A stretch of 64,000 nt of DNA from Archivesica marissinica (lineage: Eukaryota; Mollusca; Bivalvia; Venerida; Vesicomyidae): NCBI GenBank assembly GCA_014843695.1, contig CM026386.1, positions 11,349,814 to 11,413,813 of the forward strand, read 5' to 3'. A model generated the notes under the pieces. The model was not told where the DNA came from and ran no database searches. It saw nothing but the letters and a program-made list of their open reading frames with translations. A program made the position numbers and the translations under genes. The first letter of the stretch is position 1. Each line of letters starts with the position of its first letter. Shown here in pieces: positions 55,201 through 59,982 of this stretch.

Positions 55201-57414
55201 ATGTTAGTCCAAGGATGTAGAGGTTGTGTGTGTCAGACAGGTAGGCACTATGTTACTGCATGGCTACTATGTTAGTCCAAGGATGTAGAGGTTGTGTGTG
55301 TCAGACAGGTAGGCACTATGTTACTGCATGGCTACTATGTTAGTCCAAGGATGTAGAGGTTGTGTGTGTCAGACAGGTAGGCACTATGTTACTGCATGGC
55401 TACTATGTTAGTCCAAGGATGTAGAGGTTGTGTGTGTCAGACAGGTAGGCACTATGTTACTGCATGGCTACTATGTTAGTCCAAGGAGTAGAGGTTGTGT
55501 GTGTCAGACAGGTAGGCACTAGTTCCATGGTACTATGTTAGTCCAAGGATGTAGAGGTTGGTGTGTCAGACAGGTAGGCACTATGTTACTGCATGGCTAC
55601 TATGTTAGTCCAAGGATGTAGAGGTTGTGTGTGTCAGACAGGTAGGCACTATGTTACTGCATGGCTACTATGTTAGTCCAAGGATGTAGAGGTTGTGTGT
55701 GTGTGTCAGACAGGTAGGCACTATGTTACAACATGGTTACTATGTTAGTCCAAGGATGTAGAGGTTGTGTGTGTGTGTCAGACAGGTAGGCACTATGTTA
55801 CAACATGGTTACTATGTTAGTCCAAGGATGTAGAGGTTGTGTGTGTCAGACAGGTAGGCACTATGTTACTGCATGGTTACTATGTTAGTCCAAGGATGTA
55901 GAGGTTGTGTGTGTGTGTCAGACAGGTAGGCACTATGTTACTGCAGGATTAGTTACAATGTTTGTAGTAGAGTGGTGGAACCTATGCTCGGCGAAAATCC
56001 CACATATAATGACCAGTATAAAATGTTAATTGCACTTGCCGTATATTGTTTTTTTCTTAAGTCATGAAAACAACTTTCAAAACACTCTTGTTGACAGTTT
56101 TAGCTTCATCACGTGACCTTGCTGCTCAATACAGCTAGCGCAACGGTATCGGTCGGCACCCGTTTATATGGGGAACTGAAGACTTCTGAAATGTCTCGCT
56201 ACATGGCACACACATTTCACATGAAAATCTTTGCAAATCCTGTCGGAAATATAAACTTTATGACAACTTGTATTTAGGCGTATCATGTCGTATACAACCT
56301 ATTGCGTATTTGACAAGTTTCAAAGTTTTTTAATTTTTTATTTTATTTTAATGTGTTAAATGGTATCCATAATTACGCTTTAAAACAGAAATCACTCTGA
56401 CACCGAACATTTCTCCAACTTGCACTGGCCAAATATGCAATTTATGCTTCTGCCTGGTGTCCATTTTATCAACCTGTCTTAGTTTAATCATATTTTATTG
56501 CTTGATTCGTTTAACTTTTACATATACAAGTGAATACAAAACATGACAAATTAAATAAAGGCAAACGGGTCGGGGCCACAAGTTCTAGCAACATTTAACG
56601 GCCCTTCCCGACCTGTCTTATATGCTAGTGCATGCCAAAACCCGCAGATTTCAGGACCAAAGTCAGTGGGTCGTCTTATAGGAGAGTATGGACGGTAGAT
56701 ATAATTTTATTTGAATCATGTCTAAATTTTTGTTTACTCTTTAACCCTTTCAACACCACAGACCTCTAAATTGGCTTACAAAAAAGTGTAGATCCAGATG
56801 AGCCGGCTCGTGACGAGCCGTCTCATCAGGATCTGCACTTTTTTCAAGTAATATAACTATTTTTAGAGAGAAAAAATTACCCATTTTGATAAATGAACTG
56901 ATCCAAATGTAATTTTGTTATTCATTTATTGGTCTAAAAATATCATGGACCAGTCCATGTCAGTTACTTGGTGTTGAATGGGTTAACTGCAAAGAGACAT
57001 TTTCACATATAATTTATATTTTGTAGATTGACCATGCTGATCGGCGAGGGAAATGTTATTGAAATGCAGCATCCACATCACCCAGATGGCATCGATGAAC
57101 GTCAAGGCATGCCCAAAATACACTACGGGGTCATCGGAGCGGGCAAAAGATTTTCCAAGGCCGATGATTTACGTCTGGATTTCGCCGGACGATACAATGT
57201 CAACTGCTTTGATTCAGAGTTCGATCAAGTCCTCGAAGCCGTTGTCGGCAGCGTGAAGGAAAGTTTCATGTTCATCCGTGGTATTTCCGACTACAGTGAT
57301 GGATCGCAGAAACCGGAATGGCAGCCTCATGCTGCGCTGGCAGCAGCTGCAGTAATGAAGTCATTGATTAAGTCGTTCTCGAGTCCGTGCCTGTCCGAAG
57401 ATGAACTGGATTAG
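25254..57414 (+). CDS. Host gene: winged-helix segment plus PNP/UDP-phosphorylase-like domain, 12 coding exons (587 aa)
   Basis: Coding exons: 25254-25266, 28383-28535, 30271-30359, 31413-31524, 34272-34397, 42877-42906, 48705-48813, 49827-49945, 50761-50904, 52036-52161, 54410-54764 and 57027-57414. All introns are GT-AG and phases match at every junction. The exons total 1764 nt, i.e. 588 codons with the stop, with no internal stop. The N-terminal third is charged and not recognised. Exons 7-8 read as a winged helix (NILAQEDLI, VLEQLAELQAKNLVR). Exons 9-12 form a nucleoside phosphorylase-like fold, with IAIITANYCEKLAVDA, a glycine-rich VVGVGGAVPHF strand-loop, GDVIIS and a C-terminal IRGISDYSDG..W..HAALAAAAV segment. 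Such domains bind purine nucleosides or adenosine-type metabolites. Catalysis, substrate and name are unknown. A non-coding exon is expected upstream. Confidence 0.85.
25552..25640 (+). repeat. tRNA-like SINE head fragment
   Basis: GGGGTGGCCAAGTTGTTAAG resembles a Leu/Ser-type D arm, followed by GGTTCGAGCCCCACTGGGGG (B box). No stable anticodon arm or acceptor closure is seen, so it is not a tRNA gene. Confidence 0.5.
25755..25997. repeat. ~40-bp minisatellite in intron 1
   Basis: About six copies of a unit with AATTTTCCCGTCTGATTG and GGCTGTGTCCCATGATG. The last copy is interrupted by an ACCCCCAACAACCCCACG insert near 25,957. Reading frames through it are repeat artefacts. Confidence 0.9.
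25998..27802. other. Intronic DNA with an unclassified repeat pair
   Basis: No gene is seen. GGTATATCGCAGAATAACC occurs at about 26,880 and again at about 27,357. AATAATAAGTATC (26,860) is inverted at 26,941, and TTCTAACACGAC (26,959) is inverted at 27,418. Together they suggest a mobile element or relic spanning about 26,860-27,435. A C8 tract is at 27,450. Confidence 0.4.
27803..27945 (+). repeat. SINE family D, internally deleted
   Basis: The head GTCCGATTAGCACAGTGCAGCGGTTAGCACGCTCGCTTC is followed by GGGAAGTATGTGAGATGG and a tail with TCGCAATCGTTGTAAAATAAATA. The B-box part and the central body are missing. Confidence 0.75.
28174..28330. mobile_element. 157-bp hAT-like MITE with 6-bp target duplication
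   Basis: The ends are CAGGGTTCCC and GGGAACCCTG (perfect 10-bp inverted repeat), flanked by CTTGGC on both sides. It sits 52 bp upstream of coding exon 2. A related copy lies at 61,551-61,766. Confidence 0.85.
28383..28535 (+). CDS. Host gene coding exon 2
   Basis: GTGATTCCAG precedes it and CACAAG|GTAGAA ends it. It is phase 1 in and out. It encodes a Lys-rich stretch (PSKKGKATHIRIERKKK) and a Gly/His-rich part. Confidence 0.8.
28683..28925. mobile_element. Foldback MITE family G, diverged copy
   Basis: It contains GTGCAAACAACATA, TCTGATCAGGATC, CGAATAGCAGACAACATAGAGCCTGATCAGAC and GTGCAAAAG in the order seen in the other family G copies (31,588; 38,578; 45,968; 51,769; 63,113). Confidence 0.65.
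28926..29357. other. Intronic DNA, nothing recognised
   Basis: There is a (TA)n run at 29,280-29,292. An AGGGCAGGGCGC segment near 29,310 recurs at about 34,015. No gene is seen. Confidence 0.35.
29358..29573 (+). mobile_element. MITE family F, copy 1
   Basis: The terminal inverted repeat is AACCC(A/T)TTCAAC-like, with an internal inverted pair GCAGATCC.GATGAG / CTCATCTGGATCTACAC. Other copies: 37,918, 39,242, 47,407, 56,742. Confidence 0.8.
29656..29914 (+). repeat. SINE family B, full-length
   Basis: It has the head CGCCTCCGTGGTCGAGTGG, B box GGGTTCGAGCCCCGC, body GGAGCCTGCCCAGGAAAGG and tail GGTGCTGATG.AGGCGTAAAACCCGAAATATAA. Confidence 0.85.
30021..30240 (+). repeat. SINE family D, near full-length
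   Basis: TTGATTAGCACAG, CGGGTTCGATCCTCGGACTGGG, GGTACGGTGGTCGCC, CACACACGAATGACCAC and the tail TTCGCAATCGTTGTAAAATA appear in order. It ends 30 bp before coding exon 3. Confidence 0.85.
30271..30359 (+). CDS. Host gene coding exon 3
   Basis: The 3' site TTGTTTCAG is followed by GTGATGATGAGG; it ends TTTG|GTAAGC, phase 1 in and phase 0 out. It encodes an acidic start (DDEED), then LGFNCFLVDTQSGKQTL. Confidence 0.85.
30395..30475 (+). repeat. SINE family A, head only
   Basis: A tRNA-like head (GTCGTGATAGCTCAATGG to GAGTTCGAGCCCCGC) is truncated exactly where the next minisatellite begins. Confidence 0.8.
30476..30925. repeat. 30-bp minisatellite with palindromic CCAATCATTGG core
   Basis: About 15 nearly identical units (GCACACCTTG TTCTGAAC(A/G)G CCAATCATTG). 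Each unit contains the palindrome GCCAATCATTGGC. Because the unit is a multiple of three and lacks stops, long ORFs exist on both strands; these are not genes. Confidence 0.95.
30932..31140 (+). repeat. SINE family E (tRNA-Arg-like head)
   Basis: The head TCCTAGTCGTTAAGGCATCC, CCGCCTACGGAG anticodon-type arm and GTAGGTTCGAGCC B box are followed by GTTCATTCTGATATGG, AGCTA..GTAGTTAAATAATG and AAGGTGTCTCGTAAGTCAGAAAT. An inverted relative lies at 51,320-51,560. Confidence 0.7.
31150..31366 (+). repeat. SINE family A, plus strand
   Basis: A diverged head (GGCACAGTGGTAGCG) leads to GGAGCCGTTACGATTGTGCCC, a body partly deleted at the CTCTCTCCC run, and the tail CAATCGAGCTGAAATAAATTTGTATA. It ends 46 bp before exon 4. 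Confidence 0.85.
31413..31524 (+). CDS. Host gene coding exon 4
   Basis: The 3' site CCTTCTTACAG; it ends CCAAAAG|GTAGGC, phase 0 in and phase 1 out. It encodes KLKFWYVDTADYLDQV and a FFRELLKPE segment. Confidence 0.85.
31588..31766. mobile_element. Foldback MITE family G
   Basis: Nested inverted repeats around CAAACAGCATAGA, GCTATTCGAATAG and GAATAGCAAACAGCATAG end in GGATCTATGTTGTTTGC. They could form a cruciform. Confidence 0.7.
31879..32484. repeat. ~57-bp minisatellite, left part
   Basis: About ten and a half units containing AAATCCAGACCA, TCAACATACGTGTGTTGC and AGTACAGGTGCTAAATACTG. The array is cut by a hAT element and resumes at 33,858-33,962. Confidence 0.95.
32485..33857. mobile_element. 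hAT transposon remnant inserted in the minisatellite
   Basis: The terminal inverted repeats are CAGGGCCTCC and GGAGGCCCTG (10 bp perfect; similarity extends inward with GGAGCCACTTT-type motifs). TGTGTT on both sides is a 6-bp target duplication. It carries a fragment of hAT transposase on the minus strand. The insertion is younger than the array it splits. Confidence 0.85.
32697..32900 (-). pseudogene. hAT transposase C-terminal dimerisation fragment
   Basis: This 67-codon minus-strand frame reads STVECERGFSRQ..IKTCLRNSLAMPTFNNLIRISIDGP, the end of a hAT transposase (the ERxFS...LR..L dimerisation region, ZNF862-like hosts included). Everything upstream of it is missing, so the element cannot mobilise itself. 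Confidence 0.75.
33858..33962. repeat. ~57-bp minisatellite, right part
   Basis: About two units continue the array after the hAT element. Confidence 0.9.
34272..34397 (+). CDS. Host gene coding exon 5
   Basis: The 3' site TTTCCTTTCACAG; it ends AGTCCAG|GTATAT, phase 1 in and out. It encodes DYVGFIRKCMKQMQKPEYS and an acidic/basic helix (LNLEIEQMDDEARM). Confidence 0.85.
34573..34765 (+). repeat. SINE family A, plus strand, 5' truncated
   Basis: A partial head, then GCCGTTACCATTATGCTCTTAGG, CTCTCTCCCTCGTGGCGATGG and the tail GTTTCGCAATCAAGATAAATAAA. Confidence 0.8.
34766..35128. other. Intronic DNA, nothing recognised
   Basis: No gene or known repeat is recognised; a short open frame at 34,787-34,987 has no support. 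Confidence 0.35.
35129..35430 (+). mobile_element. Short hAT-like MITE (family H), copy 2
   Basis: Its ends are CAGGGATCAGTTTAG and CTAGAATGAACCCTG, flanked on both sides by AGTGT, a clean 5-bp target duplication. Confidence 0.85.
35654..35932 (+). repeat. SINE family C (tRNA-Thr-like), plus strand
   Basis: The head GATCTGTAGTCCAGTGGTAACACGC is followed by a TGGACTGGTAATCCA anticodon arm (GGT), GGTTTGAGCCC, a long body and the tail ATATGGGCAACCGGTAGCGACGATAAATAAA. Confidence 0.85.
36138..36420 (+). repeat. SINE family B with internal duplication
   Basis: The CTGGTTAAC..GCTGGAGCCTGCCCAGG segment is present twice (about 36,262 and 36,325). The rest follows the family consensus to AACCCGAATAAACAAAT. 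Confidence 0.8.
36727..37540. mobile_element. Non-autonomous hAT element, 814 bp, 8-bp target duplication
   Basis: Its ends are TAGGGATGGCAACGAATAG and CTATTCGTTGCCATCCCTA, with repeated GAATATTCG motifs just inside. Flanks GTTTTATC and GTTTTATT match 7 of 8. No transposase ORF is visible. Confidence 0.85.
37541..37917. other. Intronic DNA, nothing recognised
   Basis: No gene or known repeat is seen. Confidence 0.3.
37918..38148 (+). mobile_element. MITE family F, copy 2
   Basis: It runs from AACCCATTCAACACC to GGTGTTGAAAGGGTT. The central inverted pair CTCGTCATGAGCCGACTCATC is retained. Confidence 0.8.
38149..38577. other. Intronic DNA, nothing recognised
   Basis: No gene or known repeat family is recognised. 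Confidence 0.3.
38578..38770. mobile_element. Foldback MITE family G
   Basis: CATACAACATAGATCCAGATCAG, GATCAGGATCTATGTTGTTTG and GATCTGGCTCTATACTGTTTGC make nested inverted repeats. Confidence 0.7.
38771..39241. other. Intronic DNA, nothing recognised
   Basis: AT-rich, with no gene. An ATAATATATATATTTATT low-complexity run lies near 39,018. Confidence 0.3.
39242..39469 (-). mobile_element. MITE family F, copy 3 (inverted)
   Basis: It runs from AACCCTTTCAACACC to GGTGTTGAATGGGTT. It carries the GATGAGCCGTCTCATC inverted pair. Confidence 0.8.
39585..39810 (-). repeat. SINE family A, full-length, minus strand
   Basis: TACAAATTTATTTTAGCTCG opens it; it continues through CCACGAGGGAGAGAAGAGGC to a well-preserved tRNA-like head ending CTACCACTGAGCTATCAC. 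It is the least degraded copy here. Confidence 0.9.
39958..40240 (+). repeat. SINE family C, plus strand
   Basis: The Thr-like head (CAGACGGATCTGTAGTCCAG, anticodon arm with GGT) is followed by a body and tail matching the copy at 35,654. Confidence 0.85.
40310..40436 (+). mobile_element. Fragment of hAT-like MITE family H
   Basis: TTCGCTCCCTGGTGTCCCCACTTCTCCC and TAAGATACACTGGCCCATTATAAAGCACTCC match the middle of family H. The right half is replaced by SINE B. Confidence 0.65.
40437..40696 (+). repeat. SINE family B, full-length
   Basis: Near-identical to the copy at 29,656, from CGCCTCCGTGG to ACCCGAAATATAA. It is inserted in a family H fragment. Confidence 0.85.
41010..42585. repeat. 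29-bp minisatellite (about 55 units)
   Basis: The unit is CATTTGGT(A/G)TATGTAA(T/A)CCATTAAAGTGA. Variants drift along the array: CACATGG units dominate the right end, TTTGG units the left. It lies in the intron between exons 5 and 6. Confidence 0.95.
42877..42906 (+). CDS. Host gene coding microexon 6 (30 nt)
   Basis: The 3' site TGCTGTCCCTAG; it ends CTTG|GTGAGT, phase 1 in and out. It encodes KGLTADEYL. The flanking sites are strong and it keeps frame between exons 5 and 7. Confidence 0.75.
43099..43807. mobile_element. Probable DNA transposon fragment
   Basis: The left end TACCGTCCATACTTGCCTATAAGATGA is weakly mirrored at the right (TCTTATAGATGAGC...GGTA). A CTTCAACTTGCACTGGCC segment near 43,239 is inverted at about 43,292. 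Related sequence lies at about 56,310-56,699. Boundaries are uncertain. Confidence 0.45.
43865..44126 (+). mobile_element. Short hAT-like MITE (family H), copy 3
   Basis: It runs from CAGGGATCATTTTAG to CTAGAATGAACCCTG, with TATTAC on both flanks. Confidence 0.85.
44390..45520. repeat. 30-bp minisatellite (about 38 units), open in several frames on both strands
   Basis: The unit is (C/T)GTCTCTGTTGTTGAGCAG TTACTGTCGTC with point variants, and a TGCCGACGTGGC variant recurs in three places. Since 30 is a multiple of three and the unit has no stop in several frames, ORFs of more than 370 codons exist on both strands. The position inside an intron and the pure repeat content argue against a gene. 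Confidence 0.9.
45522..45746 (+). repeat. SINE family B, 5' end joined to the minisatellite
   Basis: The head starts within the last minisatellite unit (ATCGAATGGTTGAGGTCGCTGAC). The tail is GGTGCTGATGCAGGCATAAAACC. Confidence 0.8.
45968..46158. mobile_element. Foldback MITE family G
   Basis: GCAAAGAACATAGAGTCAGATCA through CATGCTCTATGCTGTTTGC, then TAGCAAACAACATAGATCCTGATCAG and TGATCTGGATCTATGTTGTTTGC. Confidence 0.75.
46159..46592. other. Intronic DNA, nothing recognised
   Basis: A CCCCTCCCCT run lies at 46,552-46,578. No gene is seen. Confidence 0.3.
46593..46763 (-). repeat. SINE family A, truncated, minus strand
   Basis: The tail and body are present (TTTATTTTAGCTCG, CTCTCGAGACCTCATTCC). 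The head is lost after GGGGCCTTTCGCACC. Confidence 0.8.
46918..47158 (-). repeat. SINE family D, full-length, minus strand
   Basis: It runs from TTATTTTACAACGATTGCGAAGC to a head ending GCTAACCACTGCGCTAATTGGAC. Confidence 0.85.
47241..47812. repeat. ~160-bp direct duplication flanking MITE family F, copy 4
   Basis: CTACACTTTCCTTCC..ATTGG through AATGAATTTTGAACTGTC(G/T)CGGA occurs at about 47,248-47,404 and again at 47,650-47,808. Between them (47,407-47,648) lies an inverted family F MITE. This looks like a segmental duplication with the MITE at its joint. Confidence 0.75.
47815..48084 (+). repeat. Single-arm copy of the 22-kb foldback element
   Basis: GGCACAAGACACAAAT through GATCACTGATATGCCCTTGTGG and GAAGACCTTATTCTATC matches 21,870-22,080. 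An open frame (47,902-48,084) reads protein-like (NIDEKLGKIDQITDMPLWSR), but the copy at 22 kb is not open in the same way, so coding is unproven. Confidence 0.6.
48410..48650. repeat. 27-bp minisatellite
   Basis: About nine units of TTATTTGATGTTTGGTATCTGATGCAG-type sequence. It ends about 55 bp before exon 7. Confidence 0.95.
48705..48813 (+). CDS. Host gene coding exon 7 (winged-helix segment, first part)
   Basis: The 3' site GTATATTTACAG; it ends TTATCAG|GTACAT, phase 1 in and phase 2 out. It encodes LRPWEEIVREKLLTILES and NILAQEDLI. Confidence 0.85.
48860..49615. repeat. GACCACCTTTAAACAA minisatellite with two SINE B pieces
   Basis: Over thirty 15-17-bp units (ACAAGACCACCTTTAAA / TACGACCACCTTTAAA). 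Two pieces of the SINE B body and tail, from CTGGAGCCTGCCCAGGAAA to ACCCGAAATATAACATAA, sit at about 49,150-49,247 and 49,493-49,588, each bounded by array units. Confidence 0.9.
49827..49945 (+). CDS. Host gene coding exon 8 (winged-helix segment, second part)
   Basis: The 3' site TGTGATTGTTACAG; it ends AAAACAG|GTACAG, phase 2 in and phase 1 out. It encodes VLEQLAELQAKNLVRAM and a beta-wing-like GGGFVRHVLDV. Confidence 0.85.
49946..50760. other. Intron with a CATCAT-rich low-complexity tract
   Basis: The left half has no recognised feature. From about 50,460 to 50,755 the DNA is rich in ATCATC/TCATCACC runs. Open frames there are compositional. Confidence 0.5.
50761..50904 (+). CDS. Host gene coding exon 9 (start of phosphorylase-like domain)
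   Basis: The 3' site TTTCATCATTACAG; it ends ACTGGAG|GTTAGT, phase 1 in and out. It encodes QPSIAIITANYCEKLAVDAM, the first strand and helix of the domain. Confidence 0.85.
50994..51212 (-). repeat. SINE family A, minus strand
   Basis: Tail, body and most of the head are present (CTCTCGAGACGTCATTCC, GCGAACGCGCATCC). Part of the B-box region is deleted near 51,160. Confidence 0.85.
51320..51560 (-). repeat. SINE family E (tRNA-Arg-like), minus strand
   Basis: AATCATTTCTGACTTATGAGACACC through CCTGACGAGATTCGAACC and CTCCGTAGGCGGACGCC to TTAACCACTGGGCCACGG. The head is better preserved than in the copy at 30,932. Confidence 0.75.
51769..51955. mobile_element. Foldback MITE family G
   Basis: TGGAATGTGCAAACAATATAGATC to GATCTGGCTCTATACTGTTTGC, with the internal inverted GGATCTATGTTGTTTGC. 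Confidence 0.7.
52036..52161 (+). CDS. Host gene coding exon 10; its 5' splice site is repeated downstream
   Basis: The 3' site CCCTGTATTTCAG; it ends CTTCTAG|GTACGT, phase 1 in and out. It encodes NAYTIGYIGDHKCVSTKLP and a Thr-rich SSGNTTTRLL end. The last ~30 bases and the donor are the first unit of a minisatellite, so the true donor could be any of 13 copies. Confidence 0.8.
52129..52845 (+). repeat. 54/55-bp minisatellite carrying 13 copies of an exon end and its 5' splice site
   Basis: Each unit contains (C/T)TGG or CGGGAAACACAACAACCAG, then ACTTCTAG|GTA(C/T)GT, then CGTATTGTC(C/T)GTTCTATTCC. The first unit overlaps coding exon 10. Units are 54 bp (GGGAAA) or 55 bp (GGGGAAA), so choosing a later donor would either keep or shift the reading frame. 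Confidence 0.95.
52846..53892. other. Intron, nothing recognised
   Basis: No gene or known repeat is recognised. A short direct repeat (GTCTGATTTAG / AACATTGCCGTAAATG) occurs near 52,880-52,940. An 85-codon open frame (53,544-53,801) has no support. Confidence 0.35.
53893..54135 (+). repeat. Chimeric SINE: family B head and body with a family C tail
   Basis: It has the family B head (CCGCCTCTGTGGTCGAGTGG) and body to GTTAGGTAAATTGCCCG. It then ends with the family C tail CGCTCAAATGGGAAACCGGTAGCGACGTTAAATAAA. Confidence 0.75.
54410..54764 (+). CDS. Host gene coding exon 11 (core of phosphorylase-like domain)
   Basis: The 3' site TTCCATTTACAG; it ends ACTGACAG|GTAGGC, phase 1 in and phase 2 out. 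It encodes HVFVVGVGGAVPHFTDYF, GDVIISDTSKTGDIYYY and WEKYITEGLELLATQE. Its donor is the first unit of another minisatellite. Confidence 0.9.
54756..55945 (+). repeat. ~69-bp minisatellite carrying ~18 copies of the exon 11 5' splice site
   Basis: Each unit reads TCAGACAG|GTAGGCACTATGTTAC..CATGG, then CTATGTTAGTCCAAGGATG and TAGAGGTTGTGTGTG. The first donor belongs to exon 11 (GACTGACAG|GTAGGC). Two sub-types (TACTGCATGGC and TACAACATGGT) are interleaved. One damaged unit is near 55,510. Confidence 0.95.
55946..56741. other. Intron with a transposon-like fragment
   Basis: The right part (about 56,310-56,699) shares AATGTGTTAAATGGTA.CCATAATTACG, CTTGCACTGGCC and TCTTATAGGAGAGTATGGACGGTA with the element at 43,099. 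No gene is seen. Confidence 0.4.
56742..56985 (-). mobile_element. MITE family F, copy 5 (inverted)
   Basis: It runs from AACCCTTTCAACACC to GGTGTTGAATGGGTT, with the internal GAGCCGGCTCGTGACGAGCC inverted pair. It ends 41 bp before exon 12. Confidence 0.8.
57027..57414 (+). CDS. Host gene coding exon 12 (terminal)
   Basis: The 3' site TATATTTTGTAG, phase 2 in; it ends with TAG at 57,412-57,414. It encodes MPKIHYGVIGAGKRFSKA, FDSEFDQVLEAVVGS, FIRGISDYSDGSQKPEWQPH and a helical AALAAAAVMKSLIKS end. The RGISD plus W/AA pattern is the phosphorylase-superfamily C terminus. Confidence 0.9.
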
Positions 57415-57852
57415 GTTGTCTGTTTTAACTAGTTAGGATTTTTAAAATTTAAACGCTTTGCTTACGAGTACGTTAATATAATGCTGTATAGTTGTTTTAA
57501 TTTCGCGCTAGCTTCAGTGTTTTCCGAATTTCAAGTTTAAAGCATTTTACCAATGTCTTAAATTCTCAGATATACCTCTTTTGAAATTAAAACATCGCTG
57601 GATCTGTCAATAGCGATGATATTTTCGCTATATCCAAATTTTTCTCGTAACAATTTGCGATGTATAATATTTGCCGAGAAAGAAAAAGGCGAAATTTAGA
57701 CAACCATGATTAATGCTAGCTATACAAGACCTGTTTAAAGATGGTTGTAAATCAGGAAGAAACGTGCAATTCTCATTGTTCATTTAAACATCCCATCGAG
57801 AATGTCATTTGTACAAACCATAATCATGATTGTGTATAATACTATCACGTAA
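57415..57852 (+). other. Probable 3' untranslated region
   Basis: This is unique sequence after the stop codon with an ATTAAA at about 57,586, a possible polyadenylation signal. No ORF is seen. Confidence 0.4.
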
Positions 57853-58982
57853 CAATGTTTGGTGCAAGAACTCTCTATTTACTGTGCTATTCTGTATGTT
57901 TATAGTACGACAGCTAGTAATATCTTATAGAGGGTATCCATTCTGAACAATGTTTGGAGCAAGAACTCTCTATTTACTGTGCTATTCTGTATGTTTATAG
58001 TACGACAGCTAGTAATATCTTATAGAGGGTATCCATTCTGAACAATGTTTGGAGCAAGAACTCTCTATTTACTGTGCTATTCTGTATGTTTATAGTACGA
58101 CAGCTAGTAATATCTTATAGAGGGTATCCATTCTGAACAATGTTTGGAGCAAGAACTCTCTATTTACTGTGCTATTCTGTATGTTTATAGTACGACAGCT
58201 AGTAATATCTTATAGAGGGTATCCATTCTGAACAATGTTTGGAGCAAGAACTCTCTATTTACTGTGCTATTCTGTATGTTTATAGTACAACAGCTAGTAA
58301 TATCTTATAGAGGGTTTCATTCTGAACAATGTTTGGAGCAAGAACTCTCTATTTACTGTGCTATTCTGTATGTTTATAGTACAACAGCTAGTAATATCTT
58401 ATAGAGGGTTTCATTCTGAACAATGTTTGGAGCAAGAACTCTCTATTTACTGTGCTATTCTGTATGTTTATAGTACAACAGCTAGTAATATCTTATAGAG
58501 GGTTTCATTCTGAACAATGTTTGGAGCAAGAACTCTCTATTTACTGTGCTATTCTGTATGTTTATAGTACAACAGCTAGTAATATCTTATAGAGGGTTTC
58601 ATTCTGAACAATGTTTGGAGCAAGAACTCTCTATTTACTGTGCTATTCTGTATGTTTATAGTACAACAGCTAGTAATATCTTATAGAGGGTTTCATTCTG
58701 AACAATGTTTGGAGCAAGAACTCTCTATTTACTGTGCTATTCTGTATGTTTATAGTACAACAGCTAGTAATATCTTATAGAGGGTTTCATTCTGAACAAT
58801 GTTTGGAGCAAGAACTCTCTATTTACTGTGCTATTCATGTTTATAGTATGACAGCTAGTAATATCTTATAGAGGGTATCCATTCTGAACAATGTTTGGTG
58901 CAAGAACTCTCTATTTACTGTGCTATTCATGTTTATAGTACGACAGCTAGTAATATCTTATAAAGGGTATCCATTCTGAGAA
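57853..58982. repeat. ~95-bp minisatellite downstream of the host gene
   Basis: About twelve units (AACAATGTTTGGAGCAAGAACTC, CTATTTACTGTGCTATTCTG, ACAGCTAGTAATATCTTATAG). There are three blocks: left units with GTACGACAG and GGTATCCATTC, middle units with GTACAACAG and GGTTTCATTC, and the last two lacking a TCTGT segment. Confidence 0.95.
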
Positions 58983-59124
58983 GTAAGATTCCAGTATATG
59001 TGCTTGCTTCTGATATCTTTGCAAAATCATAATACAGCCAAGCTGCCAATAGTTTACTAGACAAAATCTATTTTTAGAATATTTTCATCTTTCAGCATAC
59101 TTTGTGTGTGGTTTCATGGAGAAG

Positions 59125-59610
59125 GGAAACATGGTATCCTAGGCATGGAACCAGTGTTCTCTAGGTCAATGAACCGGTTTTATTGTCAGGGAATCAGGTT
59201 CATAGGTCAGGGAACCATTATACCCTAGGCATGGAACCAGTGTTCTCTAGATCAATAAACCGGTTTTATTATAAGGGAACCATTATACCCTAGGCATGGA
59301 ACCAGTGTTCTCTAGGTCAATGAACCGGTTTTATAGTCAGGGAAACAGGTTCATAGGTCAGGGAACTATTATACCCTAGGGCATGGAAACGGTATTCTAT
59401 AGGTCAATGAACTGTTATTGCACGTTAGGGAACCAGTGTAAAGAAGCTATGATGTAGATGAATCAGGTTCATAGGTCAGGGAAGCATTATACCCTAGGGC
59501 ATGGAAACGATATCCTCTATGCCAATGAACCCGATTTACAGGTCAGGGAACCAGTGTGAAGAATCTATGATGTACAGATATTGAGTACACATGCCAGGGA
59601 ACCAGTGTGA
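59125..59610. repeat. Irregular tandem repeats
   Basis: Interspersed copies of GGCATGGAACCAGTGTTCTC, AGGTCAATGAACCGGTTTTA, AGGTCAGGGAACCA and GTGTGAAGAA(G/T)CTATGATGTA form a degenerate array. Confidence 0.75.
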
Positions 59611-59982
59611 AGAAGCTATGATGTACATGTGTCTATTATAGGCTGATTGTCATGAAGCACGTGAAACATCTATAAATGACTGAAAGCATTAGCCAATACA
59701 CTTGTCTACAGCCCCTAAATCTCAAGTTGTCGTAAAGTTGATATTTCCGACAGGATTTGCAAAGATTTTCATGTGAAATGTTTATGCCATGTAGTGAAAC
59801 ATTTCAGCATTATCGGGATCATTATGTGCCAAATTTTGCTATTTGAGTGAAAATTAGTTGATCATGTTCTTTCCAATATTTTATTGTGTGTAGCTTCATA
59901 TACACAACCGTATAATATAGTCGTATGTCAAAGTATTAAAAAGACATGTCACGTAAGACAAAGTGAATATGACATTTCATCA

